Shown: in pieces, positions 12,601 to 24,110 of the stretch
Numbering within the stretch: the stretch's first letter is position 1
Layout: each line of letters opens with the position of its first letter
Origin: Cyathus striatus
Taxonomy: Eukaryota > Basidiomycota > Agaricomycetes > Agaricales > Nidulariaceae
Assembly: GCA_025738555.1 (NCBI GenBank)
Contig: JAOVFP010000001.1
Span: 4,154,001 to 4,218,000, forward strand
Reading direction: 5' to 3'
DNA length: 64,000 nucleotides
Made by a program: the position numbers and the translations under genes
Notes under the pieces: model-generated
Seen by the model: the letters and a program-made list of their open reading frames with translations, nothing else
Told to the model about the DNA's origin: nothing
Database searches by the model: none

Positions 12601-14191
12601 TGTCAAATCTTATGGAGGATGTCTGGATAACATGAACAGAGGGTACTATTCCAAAATGGCTGAATGATGTTAATGTGTGAGATGGGATTCGAGGAATGTT
12701 AAAAAAAGATTGTTGCCTCGAAGAATGCTGCAGATTAGGAATAGAATCTGACAATCTTTGTCAGTGGTTTGGTAGAGAGCTTGCTGCACTTGAAGTTGCA
12801 GCAGCTCTGCCGTCAAGTGAGTTATTTTCTACTCATGATATCTGGGCCATTTTATCCTGTATATAGATTTCAAAATCAAGATTTTGCTTGATCAGTGTCT
12901 GAAGCATCTCTTGCAGTTAAAGCCCAGTTGGGCCAACACATTAGCAACTGAGATTCACTTTAATAGCCACATTGAGATTGCTCACAAGTGTGGTGAAAAG
13001 GTTCTTGCTGATTCTGGTGAGGTTGGAGATGTGTTGCTTGTCTTGAAGTGGTTGCCAATTAGGGTGCATGGTCCTCAATTCCCTGCTGGCATTATTCAAG
13101 AAGGCAATTATATTATACAGTCTGTTGAAGAAGATGCCAATCTTGATCTGGATGAAAATCCAACTGTGACTGATAGCCCATATGATGAAGATATACTGGT
13201 AGAAGATTTGATATTGCATGATAACATTGTCAATGATATTCATTTTGAACAAGATGATACACAGGTAGTACAGCAAAATGATAGCTCCATCAAGCTTCTT
13301 TGGAAGGTTCTGGTGTGTCATTAGATATGAACATACCATATACTAGCTAAATCATGGTTTTAGACTGAGACAAAAGTAGACCTTTTGTTTATTGATGATT
13401 TGCAGGCGGCCATCAATTCGACCTCTGAACCTTTGCAGGATGAGCATAAAAGGAGGATTCTTATTCACCATGATCAACACTGCAAGTCATTTTTTGAAGA
13501 ACGAGAATTGAATATCATGAATAACCCATCAGTGTGGCTAAATGATGACTGTATCAATGGTATTGGTGCACTTCTTCAAAAAGTCTTCAGTCATACATCC
13601 AATCCACATTCATATAATGCATCATGATGTGCACTTTTTAACACCTTTGTCCTTCAACCTGCTGGTGGTCATGCATCTGATGAATATATCTGGCGGCAGG
13701 TTAAATTCTCTGAGTATTGGTCCAAAGATATATGGATATTACCTATCCATCGTACTCAGCCCTCTCGGCACTGGGTTCTATGCACAATCTTGCTATATCA
13801 GTGTACTCTTCTTCTATTTGATAGCTTCTCACATTGCAAGCCTTGGATTACTGAAATAAATGTTTGTTTTTGACATTGCAAATTTCAATGTCCAGCTGAT
13901 AAATTCTGATATGTCCTTATAGGATATCATGTGACTAGTATCTTGATTAAGAGATATATCTTGCAGAAATGGCTATAATCTCACTCTTGAAGTTGAAAAT
14001 TGGGTAGCCTCTCCAGTTTTGGTATGTACTTCATATTGATGTCTTACACTTCTTATATATGATTGTCAGATGGATACTAGACAGACAAATAGCCATGACT
14101 GTGGAGTATGGGTACTAGTAGTTATGGGTGCAGTTCTAAGGGGCTATACTACTACAGGTATAACTGAGGAGAAAACTTCCCTTGTTTGAAA
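9667..14191 (+). pseudogene. KDZ transposase with C-terminal Ulp1-like protease, decayed
   Basis: The start is taken at ATG 9667 (MLSTDGKRRRHFGKSC). In order: a basic and acidic N-terminus (DDDDDDDNDD near 9970), a Cys-containing middle, the KDZ core with RFDDTG (11220), LYNVGC (11377-11394) and SDGEGVEWLW (11603), a helical region (12.0-12.8 kb), and a Ulp1-type cysteine protease (13.5-14.2 kb) with HWVLC, LLFDSF and QTNSHDCGVWVL, so His, Asp, Gln and Cys are kept. The second core Asp, expected in YDIGC, is Asn here. In-frame TGA codons lie at 11585, 11819, 12633, 12678 and 13625. Several introns are evident (for example before 10291 and near 12367-12426). KDZ transposases with a Ulp1 domain are known in basidiomycetes; this copy is dead. 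Confidence 0.82.
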
Positions 14192-15235
14192 ACTCTTGTA
14201 TACACTTGTCCTTCATCTTCCATTATCTGTAGCCAGAAAATAAATCCATGTGATGCCGATATGTACATTGTGGAGGAATAACCTAGTCAATGTGTAGTGA
14301 GTGTTGCAGTCTGACTTAGCAATACTGAGAACTACCTACAAAAATAGTCAGTTCTTGTAGCCTTAATATGATACTTATAATTTTATGGGTTTGAGACTCC
14401 TTGAGGTTAATGAAGATGATGGGGCTCAGATAGTTATGCACAAGATAACCAGAAAGGGGTAGGATTGTCCAGGGCATAGCCCATACCATAAAGTACAAAC
14501 AGTGGTCATACAATTTGGATGATGTACATGTACTCTCATGCTGCCAGAGCCAATAGAAATACAGAAGACAAGAAAAGAAAGAATAAAAGAATAGTAAATA
14601 GAGTCCATTTTGTTAAAACAAGGAATGAAAACAGCGAACAAGAGTCCATTGGGATTGAGGACAGTGGGAAATGAATGAATGATAGACCCTTGAGCAGGGT
14701 ATTGGCTATAGTACAACTTAAAATGAACTAGAGAGTAATAACAAAAGTAAGTAGCTTGAATAAGAGAAACATGATACTATGAACCCATTGCCTCAGTCAG
14801 TTTACCCTACTCCTTCCCTTCAACATAGATTACACCAAGAGGAAAGCCTCATCAATGTATGGTTATCTTCATGAATAGGCTCAAAGTTCTTGATGAGCAA
14901 CCGAAGGGGAAATAGAGATGAAGAGGGAAGTAGAATGGAAAACAAGGGGAGCAAATGAAATATAAGGAATCCTAGATCCATAGCAGTAAAGCTTGAAGGA
15001 ATAACATAAAGGTTAGTTGTTTTATATGGGATGAGTTATGGTAATAGAGGATAGTGGAAAGGCGATAATACAACAGTTTGAGCTGTGTCAAGAGAAAGAG
15101 AGTAGATAAGAGAAATATAAAGTGATAAAATTGAAATAGAAGCATGCTCAGTTTTCTCAAGTTATGATCAAGAAAATGGTTATTTATTAAGTTGCTAATC
15201 ATACAAGGTATAATGTCAATACAAACAATCACTAC
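14192..15235. other. Intergenic stretch between convergent element genes
   Basis: AT-rich sequence between the ends of the KDZ gene (plus) and the neighbouring minus-strand gene. I see no coding motif, hairpin copy or terminal repeat in it. The open frames here are short and hydrophobic without structure, as expected from AT-rich noncoding DNA. Confidence 0.5.
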
Positions 15236-18200
15236 TCAGTATTTTGTTGTGCGTGGTACATGAGATCCCATATGAGATTGGCTCAGCTCCTCACCAAAAT
15301 GGTGCAGGGGAGGTAATACCTTTGCATCCCTTATGGGACCAGCATCTTCTCTACTGAAAGATACAGCACTTCCAGGAAATCCAAGATGATTATTCCCCTC
15401 AGCCGTATGTTGGTTCCAGTGATGGAACCCCTGCCATGCTGGGCCATGAGGATACAATGAGCGCAGTGGATAATATACATTGGGATTTGGATTTGGTACT
15501 GACCCATGACCCATGTAGCTAGAAGATGCATACCCTGGAATAGGTCCTGCATATCCATATCCCAAAAATGAGTCTGGAGTCGGAGGAACTGGTGGATAGT
15601 GAGGAGGGTAGCCACCACTTTGATAAGGAAGCAGTACATATCCAGGAGATTGGACATAGGGTAATGCCATATTTCCAAAGCTAGACTCCATCTTTACCAT
15701 GCCATCAACCTTTGCATTGTTGATTTGCGTATCTTGCAAGGCACATGGTGGATGATGGGAAGATAACATTGGGGATGTAGCAGCACAAGTAGGCTCCTCT
15801 GAACATATACTCCCAATGTTGGGAAGCAGTGTCTGAGGGGGTGCTGGGTGTGTTTCCAAGAAATGCTCCAATGACTGCAGAGCTGGTAGCTGGATGCTTG
15901 TGTGGTTTGCAGTGTTCTCGCCCCTGATATTAGAAGGTATGGATACCAGATGATTTGATGGCTCTGGAACTGGTTGAGGAGATACAGTCTTCCGTCCTTG
16001 AGCTGATTGCTAAGTGTCAGTTTGGTAAGAATGATCAGGTAGTTTTTGGTGCTTTGCCATTGCAGTAGGTTCCAGTGTAGTGGCTTGGTGCTTTGGACTT
16101 GGAGCAGCATTGTACCTATTCTGAGAAGTGGTCACTGGATGATCAGAGTATGGTGGAGTGAGAGGCCTTAGGTCTGAGCAAGGGGTGATGCTGCATTCAC
16201 TCTTGGCAGAATTAATTGGAGCAGATGGCGTAGACAGAGGCTGAGCAAGGGCTCCGAGACATGAGGCAGCGTCATGGTCATTTTTGGAAGAATAGGTTGG
16301 AGTAGATAGCGTCGTCGAAATATCTTTCTCAGTCACTGCATGAGATTTAAAATGGACATCAGGTTGAGTGATTGGCCAAAGTTTCACAGTGTGCTTGGGT
16401 GGAGCAGTGTTGTTTTCGTCCATGGAAGAAGAGATTGTAATAGATGGTGTAGATGAAGCCTCTTCATGGATTGCTGCCTGCAATTTCAGTGCACTCAAAT
16501 GCCTGCTGGGCTGAGTGGGATGCCTGGTCATCGTGTCAGAATGTGATGCAGATGTAGCTTGATTACCCTCAGTTTGGGTTGATGCGACCAGAGGTAGACT
16601 GGCAAAGGGCAGCTTCAGCTCTAATGCCTTCTTTACAATGGAATGTCCCACTGCATACAGACAATGAATGTCGTCAGATTTGATCTCACTGAGTATAACT
16701 GACTCATCTTCATCTAGGAGTGGTGGAATATTAAATATACATTACAAATTTCAGCATATTAACTATATGTACTATTTCCCTTCATGATACATAGACCATT
16801 CCCATCTCTAATCCTCTGGCTGAAGTCTACAGCTTTTTGTTTTGACAATTCCTTGATACTGATTGCCTTGGCACCAGGAGCCAACGATTCGGTTGGGAAC
16901 TCTATGTTGTAGGGCCAATTAAGGCAATGTAAGCCATGTGTGACCAACATGTCTCTAAGGCCTTTCCACCTTAGGGTGGAACCCATACTGGCACCAGCAT
17001 CATCTGGAAAGAATAATTGTCTCTAACAGTCAAATGCAATCCTGAAATAAAGAACTCACACATGATATTAAGGATGTGATCTTTTACGCATGCTGTTGGC
17101 TCATCAAGCTTATTATTATCTTTGATGCATGTGGTTTGTCTGCCGTTGGTCTTGTTCTTCTCATCTGTAATATTATCTTTCTCTGTTTCTGACACTTCAT
17201 GGTTAGCATCAGATCCAGCCCCCCTACAAGCAGCCTCCGATACAGGCTTTATTGTCTGACATGAAAGGTAGTCTTTCTGGAAGTCATTCACAATATAATT
17301 ACTATAAAAATTCAATTACTACATGAGATAGTAAAATGTGGATCATGGATGATGCACAAGACATGAGATTTCAACAATGCTTGCACCTCATTTTGTTGAA
17401 GATCCAATCTTTGTTCATAGAACTAGACCATTATAATTAGATCATGAAAAATGCAAAGCAATAGCATACTTACTCCCTCAGCAGCCATGCTGTTGATCAG
17501 GCATGTAAGGTCTCCATCCATATCAACATTGCGCCCAACTACACAGTGTGTGCCCTCAAAGCCATAGTAGGCACCCTTCACAACCTACATGAACAGTCAG
17601 TAAAAATACATTTAGAAAGCAAAATAATAGAAACTTACAATTTGTCACAGCTGACTTTTGTACTCAAAAAATTTTCTATGTTGCTGTTGCAGAGTAGACT
17701 TCTCATTCTTGTTCAGAGAGGTGAGTTCAACAAGCATGTCCATCATCTCCTTATATTGAGGAAAGGCTGACTTGAAACTGGGCCAGCAGTCAGAAGCTGG
17801 TGGCATTATCAGCACTGTAGCATTTCTATAAGGCAGCATCCAAGTTTAACATACCTGAAGCATCCATATTATTCATGCATTTCCGCTTATTAGCCTTGAA
17901 TTCATCATTCAAGGTGAACATGTATTGATACACGTTCCACATATTTCCATCACTTCGCCTTGACATAACATTTGGGCTGTAAGAAAGGACTTGTTGCCAA
18001 GTAATCCCCAGCTTGACAGCTGCTATAGAGACAAGTTTCTCCATCTCCTCATAAAGCTGCTTGATGCACTCATGTGTGCCTTTAGAAGGACAACCCCTCT
18101 TTGGAGAAACCTCAGGGGCTACAGGCGATAGTGCATTCAAAACGCAGTTGGTAATGTCTGCTGGATCACTGTCTGTTGGATCACTGTCTCCTGGATCATC

Positions 18201-18446
18201 ATCTTCTAATGCATGCCCTTGAAATGTTGAGGGTATACCAAATGTAAAGTTTTGTGTTTGGGGCTCCTTGGTTGGTGTTGAGTCATTAATAGATGCTATA
18301 GCGGGATCAAAGCCGCCAGGGAGAGAGAATGAATTCCCACCGAATGTCATAGGGCATGACAGGCTGTCGGCAAAGGGAGATGGAGAAACACTGTGCGCAG
18401 GCTGTGAAAGTTCACCTGGAGGTGTAACTTGGGCTGGAGATTCCAT
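15236..18446 (-). pseudogene. Gene of a family associated with KDZ elements, disrupted
   Basis: It starts at ATG 18446 (MESPAQVTPPGELSQPAH). A Ser/Pro-rich N-terminus is followed by a conserved block (SRRSDGNMWNVYQYMF, 17.9-17.96 kb), a helical exon (WPSFKSAFPQYKEMMDMLVE, near 17.75 kb), GFEGTHCVVGRNVDMDGDLT (17.52-17.57 kb), and an exon ending LRWKGLRDMLVTHGLHCLNW (16.9 kb). A long Pro/Ser-rich tail follows (16.65-15.24 kb), with PPHYPPVPPTP. The same block order occurs in mushroom proteins I associate with KDZ transposons, possibly DNA binding and HMG-like; the function is unknown. A TAG at 16010-16012 interrupts the tail, after which the same frame continues to 15236. At least four introns are needed. 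Confidence 0.6.
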
Positions 18447-19435
18447 GCAGGTGCTTTCAAGGTCTTCATCTGTGAGACCTGGTCCAAGAAACTTTTCAAT
18501 CTCAGATTTTTTTCCACTGGGGTAACCCAGTTACCAGGAGGCAGCTTCCTGAGCCTTGGGTGGTGCATTTGGTGTGAGAGGTATTTTATTTCTCAGATTG
18601 TAGAGAGGTCTGTATTTAACAGGAGTAGAGGGGTGTTCTCCCATGTTGCAGTGGAGAGAGCGAGATGGGAAAAACGAGAGGAGCAGCTGGAGGAGTGAAC
18701 ACAGTCACTGTACACTGCTGGTAAAATCCCAGGCAACGTAAGTATCGTGGTTGAAAGAGGAATTTGAAGGAATGGACACTAACTGCACTGCCGGTAAAAT
18801 CCCAGGCAGTGCAATGCTAGTAGTCAGAACAAGAGTGGTTGAGTGAAGAGTGTTAAGGAAAATGGGACATCTGTACACTGCTATAACTACGATTCCAAAG
18901 TGATTCGCCTTCCCACCCACTGATAGATGGCGACGGAGGACAAAGTCAAAATGACTATTGAACAAGATGAATACAGCACACTGCAATAGCCCCCCCATTT
19001 TTGGTGTGCACAAAGTCAAATCTGTCAAATCTGTTACCAAAAGTATTGCACAGAGCAGGCAGAGCCCACAACCACAATCCTAAAGTGTTTCATCTCCCAT
19101 CTTGGACAACATGATTTGCCATCCCGTCCACTGATAGATGATTTTGATTAAACAATATCATGGCCTTCGCATACACGTTGTGTTCAGTCTTCGTTTTAAA
19201 ATCTGCCGCGAAGCTAGTTAAAGAGATATCAAGTTTCATTGTAATAAACTTACTGTCTTTAGGCTTGGAGATGAAAAGATGTTCATGAGTTTACCGCGGA
19301 GTCACTTTTCCTTGGAAGATGCCAGTGTGTTTGGGTTTTCAAATCCAGACACACAAGTCGATATGAGTTTGCAGTGTCGCATATACATCTTTTGATTACA
19401 GTCTCCCTCTTTCAGGATATTCATCTGCATGCAGT

Positions 19436-20282
19436 CTATCAATGTCAAAATATGTAAGAAATCAACTTAGAAAATACAGGCGAAGCTTACATGCTCTTCA
19501 TTATTTCCAGAGGTTTCATGTGACAGATCCATTGGATGAAAAGCATATGTGGGTTATTGTCAGAAGTAACAAAGAATAAGGAGGGTGATTGAGAGAATAG
19601 AGAGTGATAGAGGAGCAAGAACTCAAACACAAACACAGACACAGACACAGATGGGGAGGAAACTTGTTTACAACTACCAAGTTACAGAGTGTTTATATAC
19701 TGAGTAAGTCTACCAAAGTCCTAACCAAAGTCCTGTAACTAAGGTAACTGACAGCTGTCAATCTGTCAATCACAAATCTGTCAATCAAGTATCTGTCAAT
19801 CACAGATCTGTCAAGTATGACAGGTGACAAGTGACAGCTGTCAAGGAAGCTGTGCAACCCAGAATATCTAACAGTTATAGAGGAGCTGGCAAAACTATAC
19901 CCCCTCACAAAGAAAGCAGGTGAAGAAGAAAGCTTCTGGGGTTTGGTCCACTCCGAGTGGAGCCAAACATATCCAGTAGGAGTAGAAGACGTAGGAGGAC
20001 ACTGCCCTTGTTCTATAGTAATAAGACACTGATATGAACAGCAGAAAAATATCTTGACCAAGAAAATGAAGGCCATCAACAATGTAAGCGAGCTCTGATA
20101 AAAATCTGATCTATCTGACATATTCTGTAGCAAGTTCGATTTGAAATCCTTTGGACTTACTGCTGGCCCCTCTGAAAGGAAGAAACACTGAGGATTGGGA
20201 AGGAATACATTCTCAAGACTGGAGGAAATGCCTTCCTGAGTTATTCGCTGAAGCCAGACAACATAAGGCAAGTGATTGACAC
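19436..20282 (+). pseudogene. Decayed coding region interrupted by a solo LTR
   Basis: Before the LTR one reads RKYRRSLHALHYFQRFHVTD and DEKHMWVI; after it, in the same frame once the LTR and one GTTAT are removed, EELAKLYPLTKKAGEEESFW, GLVHSEWSQTYPVGVEDVGG and HCPCSIVIRH. A TGA follows, then EQQKNILTKKMKAINNVSEL. A further coding-like stretch (NTEDWEGIHSQDWRKCLPEL, 20175-20235) lies beyond. I do not recognise the family with certainty; the even conservation style suggests a real element-borne gene, perhaps the N-terminal part of the orphan family at 21.3 kb. Several stops make it non-functional. Confidence 0.45.
19559..19873 (-). repeat. Solo LTR, 315 bp
   Basis: On the minus strand it runs TGTTAGATATTC to GTTACTTCTGACA, flanked by the direct repeat GTTAT (19554-19558 and 19874-19878). 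It has a TATA-like site (CAGTATATAAACAC, about 19691-19704), a tandem run of ATCTGTCAATC-type units (19755-19815) and a short CAGACA run (19628-19650). TG..CA ends, a 5-bp duplication and no internal region identify a solo LTR left by recombination, probably Ty3/gypsy-like. It lies inside a coding relic. Confidence 0.8.
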
Positions 20283-20528
20283 TTACATCCAGATGACCAT
20301 TTCTGAATTTAATACAATTCAGAAACACTGGGAAGACCAGGAAGCAATAGACTGGAGCATCAGAGAAGTAGATATTGATGCATGGTTGGAAGAATTCAGA
20401 AATGCTGGGAAGACCGAGAAACCATAGGCTGGGACTTTGGAAGGAGCTGGGGTGAGGTTGGGGCCAGTGAGCAGTCCTGCTGGCATGGCTGCATTGTGAA
20501 ATTTGTTATGTAGCTTGTCATTGAAATA

Positions 20529-20690
20529 CACACTGCTGGTAAAATCCCAGGCAGCACAAGAGAATGAAGTTGGTAGAAGTGGACTCATTGGATCACACTG
20601 CCAGTAAAATCCCAGGCAGTGCAAGAGAATGAAGTTGGTAGAAGTGGACTCATTGGATCACACTGCCAGTAAAATCCCAGGCAGCGCAAT
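20529..20690 (+). repeat. 66-bp tandem repeat built on the hairpin unit
   Basis: Two and a half copies of a 66-bp unit occur, starting at about 20529, 20595 and 20661. Each contains the hairpin (minus orientation) followed by GCAAGAGAATGAAGTTGGTA and GAAGTGGACTCATTGGATCA. The first two full units are almost identical, so the amplification is recent relative to the divergence of the other hairpin copies. Confidence 0.8.
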
Positions 20691-21307
20691 TCCATGATCA
20701 TAAGAGGAATGATAGAAAACAATTCAGATTAGTAAAGCACATGTGTCACATGTGTGATTGTTTGTTGCACAATGCAATGTCTTGTAAATATAACAATGCA
20801 ACAACATGATCACTTTCTTTAATCAATCCCTTCTTTCACTATGACACTCAACATTGCCTGGGAGTTTACCGGCAGTGTACAGTTGCACTACTTAACATTT
20901 ATTACCTCTCTCTCTCAAACTTTCTTTCCTCACCACTATATTTATGCTGCCTGGGAGTTTACTGGCAGTGTACAACCTCATTCCAACTACTAGTGTCACG
21001 CTGCCTGGGATTTTACCAGCAGTGCAGTTGGTGTCCATTCCTTCAAATCTCTCTTTCAACCACAATACTTATGTTGCCTGGGATTTTACTGGCAGTGTAT
21101 AGTGACCATGTTCACTCATTGTTCAACTACTTGCATCGCGTTGGTTCTACCAGCAGCCCTCACACATCCAGTCTGCCCCCATCCTAACCTCAATGAATCA
21201 TCTGGTGCTGTTGAATAGTGAGTAAGTTCTTCACTAGTATGCTATCCATTTGGGAAATAAACTGAAGGTCATCCTACAGTCTTGATTGCTCCAATGGCAA
21301 AGCTACC

Positions 21308-24040
21308 ATGATTGATGGTACCTTATACTACTCTCCAAACAGCCGTCATTCTTTCCATGGGGTCTATAACTTAGAATGTAATGACATTGCTGACCACTTC
21401 TTTGTCAATAATATACTGGGTGCTTGGTTGAAATACCCAGTTTCATGGAATGAAAGCCTAGGATGGTTAGGCCTTCTACCTTTTCAGGTTTTATATGAAG
21501 GTCCACTATTTGGACATCTGCACTCATTCTGTATCAATAATGGAGTGATCATGAAAGGCATTGGCTATCATCTGTACTGTGAAGATGCCACTTCATGGCT
21601 TTGGCTGCACTATAACTTGCGTGATTTGGTTCAGGCTCTGCAGAGGTCATATGGATTCAACTTCAATCCACCCGTGGCCCCAGAAAATGGTACATTCGAT
21701 GAAGTCTTTACTACCATTGAGACAGCATTCAACAACATAAATGCTGGAGAACGTGGTTCTCTTCATGGATTGCATTGATATCATTTCTGGTGGCCGCTGC
21801 AGAGACTATTGATGGGGATGAACAGAAATGGTGTCAGGTTGCCGAGTCGTATGATCATGGTGGAGGTCTAGGTCCTTTCACCATTGGGTGGATTAACTGT
21901 CTATGGATGAGCCCGGCCTGTGACATCTTTTCAAGAAGCAGAATAGGCATCTACCTGAACCATAGGGTCCCACATCCATCCATAGCATGGTTCTGTCAAT
22001 ACAATATCCCTGTTTGGTACAGGTGGGACCCTAGCGATGCTGTCAACAAGTACCCTGCACCATATCCACACCAGCTACAAGAAGTCCAAACCTTCAGGCT
22101 GGTTGAACCAATGCTTCATGAGCCGCAAGGATCCTACAGAAATATGAATGCACCACATGAATATCAATCATGTCAGCCACAGGAGACTGTTGCCTCTCAG
22201 CCTCCCAAGCAGGATACACACCAGCTTTCACCTCGGGAATTCTTAAAGAGATGGTGTGAGAGCGATATTCAGAAGATGGCAGAAGCTCAGAATAGCAATC
22301 CTGCAAAATACCAGAAATATATGCAAAGGCAGAAGAAGCCTAGCACAGTGGCAGTGAGGGTTTTTGTGTGGGAGCGAGATGTCGAGGACTATGAAAGGTA
22401 GACACATACTGAAGTTTCTCGTCACTGGCATGAGACAATACTGGGTGATTATGGGGGTGCTACATATTTCAGTCCCATTGCTTATGAATGGGATTGCTGT
22501 GAAGAATTTGGCATGATGCCTAGCACTGATGACCTGATGCCTGACGACTTGATGTCCAATGACTTGATGTCCAACGACTCAATGCCTGATGATGATGGGG
22601 AAGTCAGAGAACCTTTGGCAACACATTCATTAACACCACCGCCTTTCTCAATGCAGGACTCAGATGCACTAGACATTGATTTGCCATCTTTGAGACAGTT
22701 TGCGACAGCTCTTGAAGGATCCTCTTCGGAATTTGTGCCTTCAACTGTGGAGGGAGTGGTGGAAGAGGGAGAAGTGGAGGAAGGAGAGCTGCAGGAGGAA
22801 CCAGTGCAGGAGGGAAAGGTGCAGAGCATCAATCAGGAGGTGCTTGAAATATTGACCATGAATTATGGGTTTACACACCCTATTCCACTGCCAACAAAGG
22901 CTGTGTTTCCAGAAGATCTGCAACATACAGATAATGATGTTCTAAACTTCTTGTGCCTTCTGGGACTGCGGGATGAGGGTCATTTTAAAAGAAGTCCCAT
23001 CACAGCAATATGCATGAAATACATAAAGAGTCTCAGTGTCAGTGAGGTGGGCAGAGACACATGTGATCTGTTGCCTTATAACCATGCATATTTGGGTCAA
23101 GCACATTGAATACAATACATTCGACATCTCAAGTATCAAAAACATACCCATAAAGGAAATGGGTCTATGTTCATGAAAGATGATACTGTGCAAGAGAAAA
23201 GTCTGTATATGTTTGATTTCAAAGAATGTGCCACAGTACCCTGGAAAATTGCGGTGACTTCAGCATGGGATGTGTTGTTCATTTGTCATATGGATGAGCG
23301 AATGAGTGATTATGAAATCGCTTGTTATTTAGTATTGGCAGGTGTTCCCTTCCGCACTCTTCTGCCCCTTGTCAGTGGAAATGCAGTCTCAGAATGCAAT
23401 ACACCCATGTGGGTTCCTATTGTTTTTAATAGTCATATATTCACATGGGCAGATTATGATGCCTATGCATGCCAATGTGATTCTATTCTCCAAAGACCTA
23501 GAGGGTGTGCTGCACTGCTGTATGGAGGTCACATATGGCGTCTTGAGGTAATAACCTTACCTGTGGAGAAAGCTCTTACTGGTTCAACAGGAATTCATCA
23601 AAATGAAGATGCGATGTTTCGTGCAGAGGACTGCTACACCGGCAAAGAATATTTTGATGACGATTTAACAAATGATGAGATCACACTCATGATAGGAACT
23701 TATTATTCCTACTCTGGTGAGAGAAATATCATATCTAATTTAATATACTTATGTTGCTCTGATAGATTCTAAAACTGTGGATACACATCTATCGTGGTTT
23801 CCAACTCCATTCCATTATGATTCAAGTCCTGAAGATTATGGGTGCTGGACCCCATACCATGAGTTTGGATACCAGAACACTAACCACGGCATGACTATCC
23901 CAAAAGCGTCAAGGGTTTGGAGAGGACAGCTGAGAGGGATGTCTGTGATGCGCAAACTGCACCAGAAAGTCGAAAGCCAAGCTTTGGTGTCCCTTCAAAA
24001 TATATGTTCAGATCTCTGGCAGGCTCAGCCTAATATGTAG
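21308..24040 (+). pseudogene. Agaricomycete orphan-family protein gene, disrupted
   Basis: The reading starts MIDGTLYYSPNSRHSFHGVY and contains the signature pieces WLGLLPFQVLYEGPLFGHLH, GPFTIGWINCLWMSPACDIF, YLNHRVPHPSIAWFCQYNIP and WYRWDP. After an acidic low-complexity part (22.5-22.85 kb) come WKIAVTSAWDVLFICHMDER, RPRGCAALLYGGHIWRLEV and a terminal SWFPTPF...YGCWTP...WRGQLRG block after an intron (about 23717-23765). I remember this order from many-copy, uncharacterised mushroom proteins; no function is known to me. Damage: a frame change near 21775, TAG at 22399-22401 and TGA at 23107-23109 (the last could hide an intron). Plus-oriented hairpin repeats lie directly upstream. Confidence 0.6.
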
Positions 24041-24110
24041 AGTAAATGTTTCTTCAAAATGTACATTCAGGTCTCTGGCAGGCTCAGCCTCATGTAGAGT
24101 AATTTCTTAA
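23998..24110 (+). repeat. Tandem duplication at the orphan gene's 3' end
   Basis: Two copies of about 55 bp: TTCAGATCTCTGGCAGGCTC at 24007 and TTCAGGTCTCTGGCAGGCTC at 24067, each followed by AGCCT and ATGTAGAGTAA. The first copy contains the gene's stop codon at 24038-24040. Confidence 0.75.

Larger units (their letters stand above)
18711..21100. repeat. Hairpin repeat cluster 2, nine copies
   Basis: The copies have stem CACTGCC, loop TGGG(A/G)TTTTAC(C/T) or similar, and stem GGCAGTG. Minus orientation: about 18711, 18784, 20529, 20595 and 20661. Plus orientation: about 20851, 20944, 20999 and 21071. The copies at 18784 and 20595 pair perfectly over 7 bp. The loop is the same as in cluster 1, but the stem's inner T-A pair is replaced by C-G. 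The minus copies at 18.7-18.8 kb lie just upstream of the minus gene starting at 18446, and the plus copies lie just upstream of the plus gene starting near 21308. Confidence 0.75.
18693..21117. repeat. 2.4 kb inverted-repeat structure with arms of about 150 bp
   Basis: The left arm (18693-18842) starts GAGTGAACACAGTCACTGTA, and the reverse complement of the right arm (20968-21117) starts GAGTGAACATGGTCACTATA. Similarity runs through two hairpin repeats, the segment GTGGTTGAAAGAG and AATTTGAAGGAATGGACAC, to about CTAGTAGT. The arms differ at many single positions, so the duplication is old. They enclose a decayed coding stretch and a solo LTR. The structure could be a separate transposon inside the 19 kb element, or divergently copied promoter regions; I found no clear target duplication. 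Confidence 0.6.

Noticed and set aside
15236..16110. Overlapping minus-strand frames (15331-15678, 15694-16110) as separate genes
   Set aside because: They lack structure and overlap the Pro/Ser-rich frame of the 15236-18446 gene, which continues past a single TAG.
20319..20624. Minus-strand open frame over the hairpin repeats
   Set aside because: Its apparent protein repeats (CLGFYWQ, AAWDFTS) are just the translated hairpin units; no other coding support.
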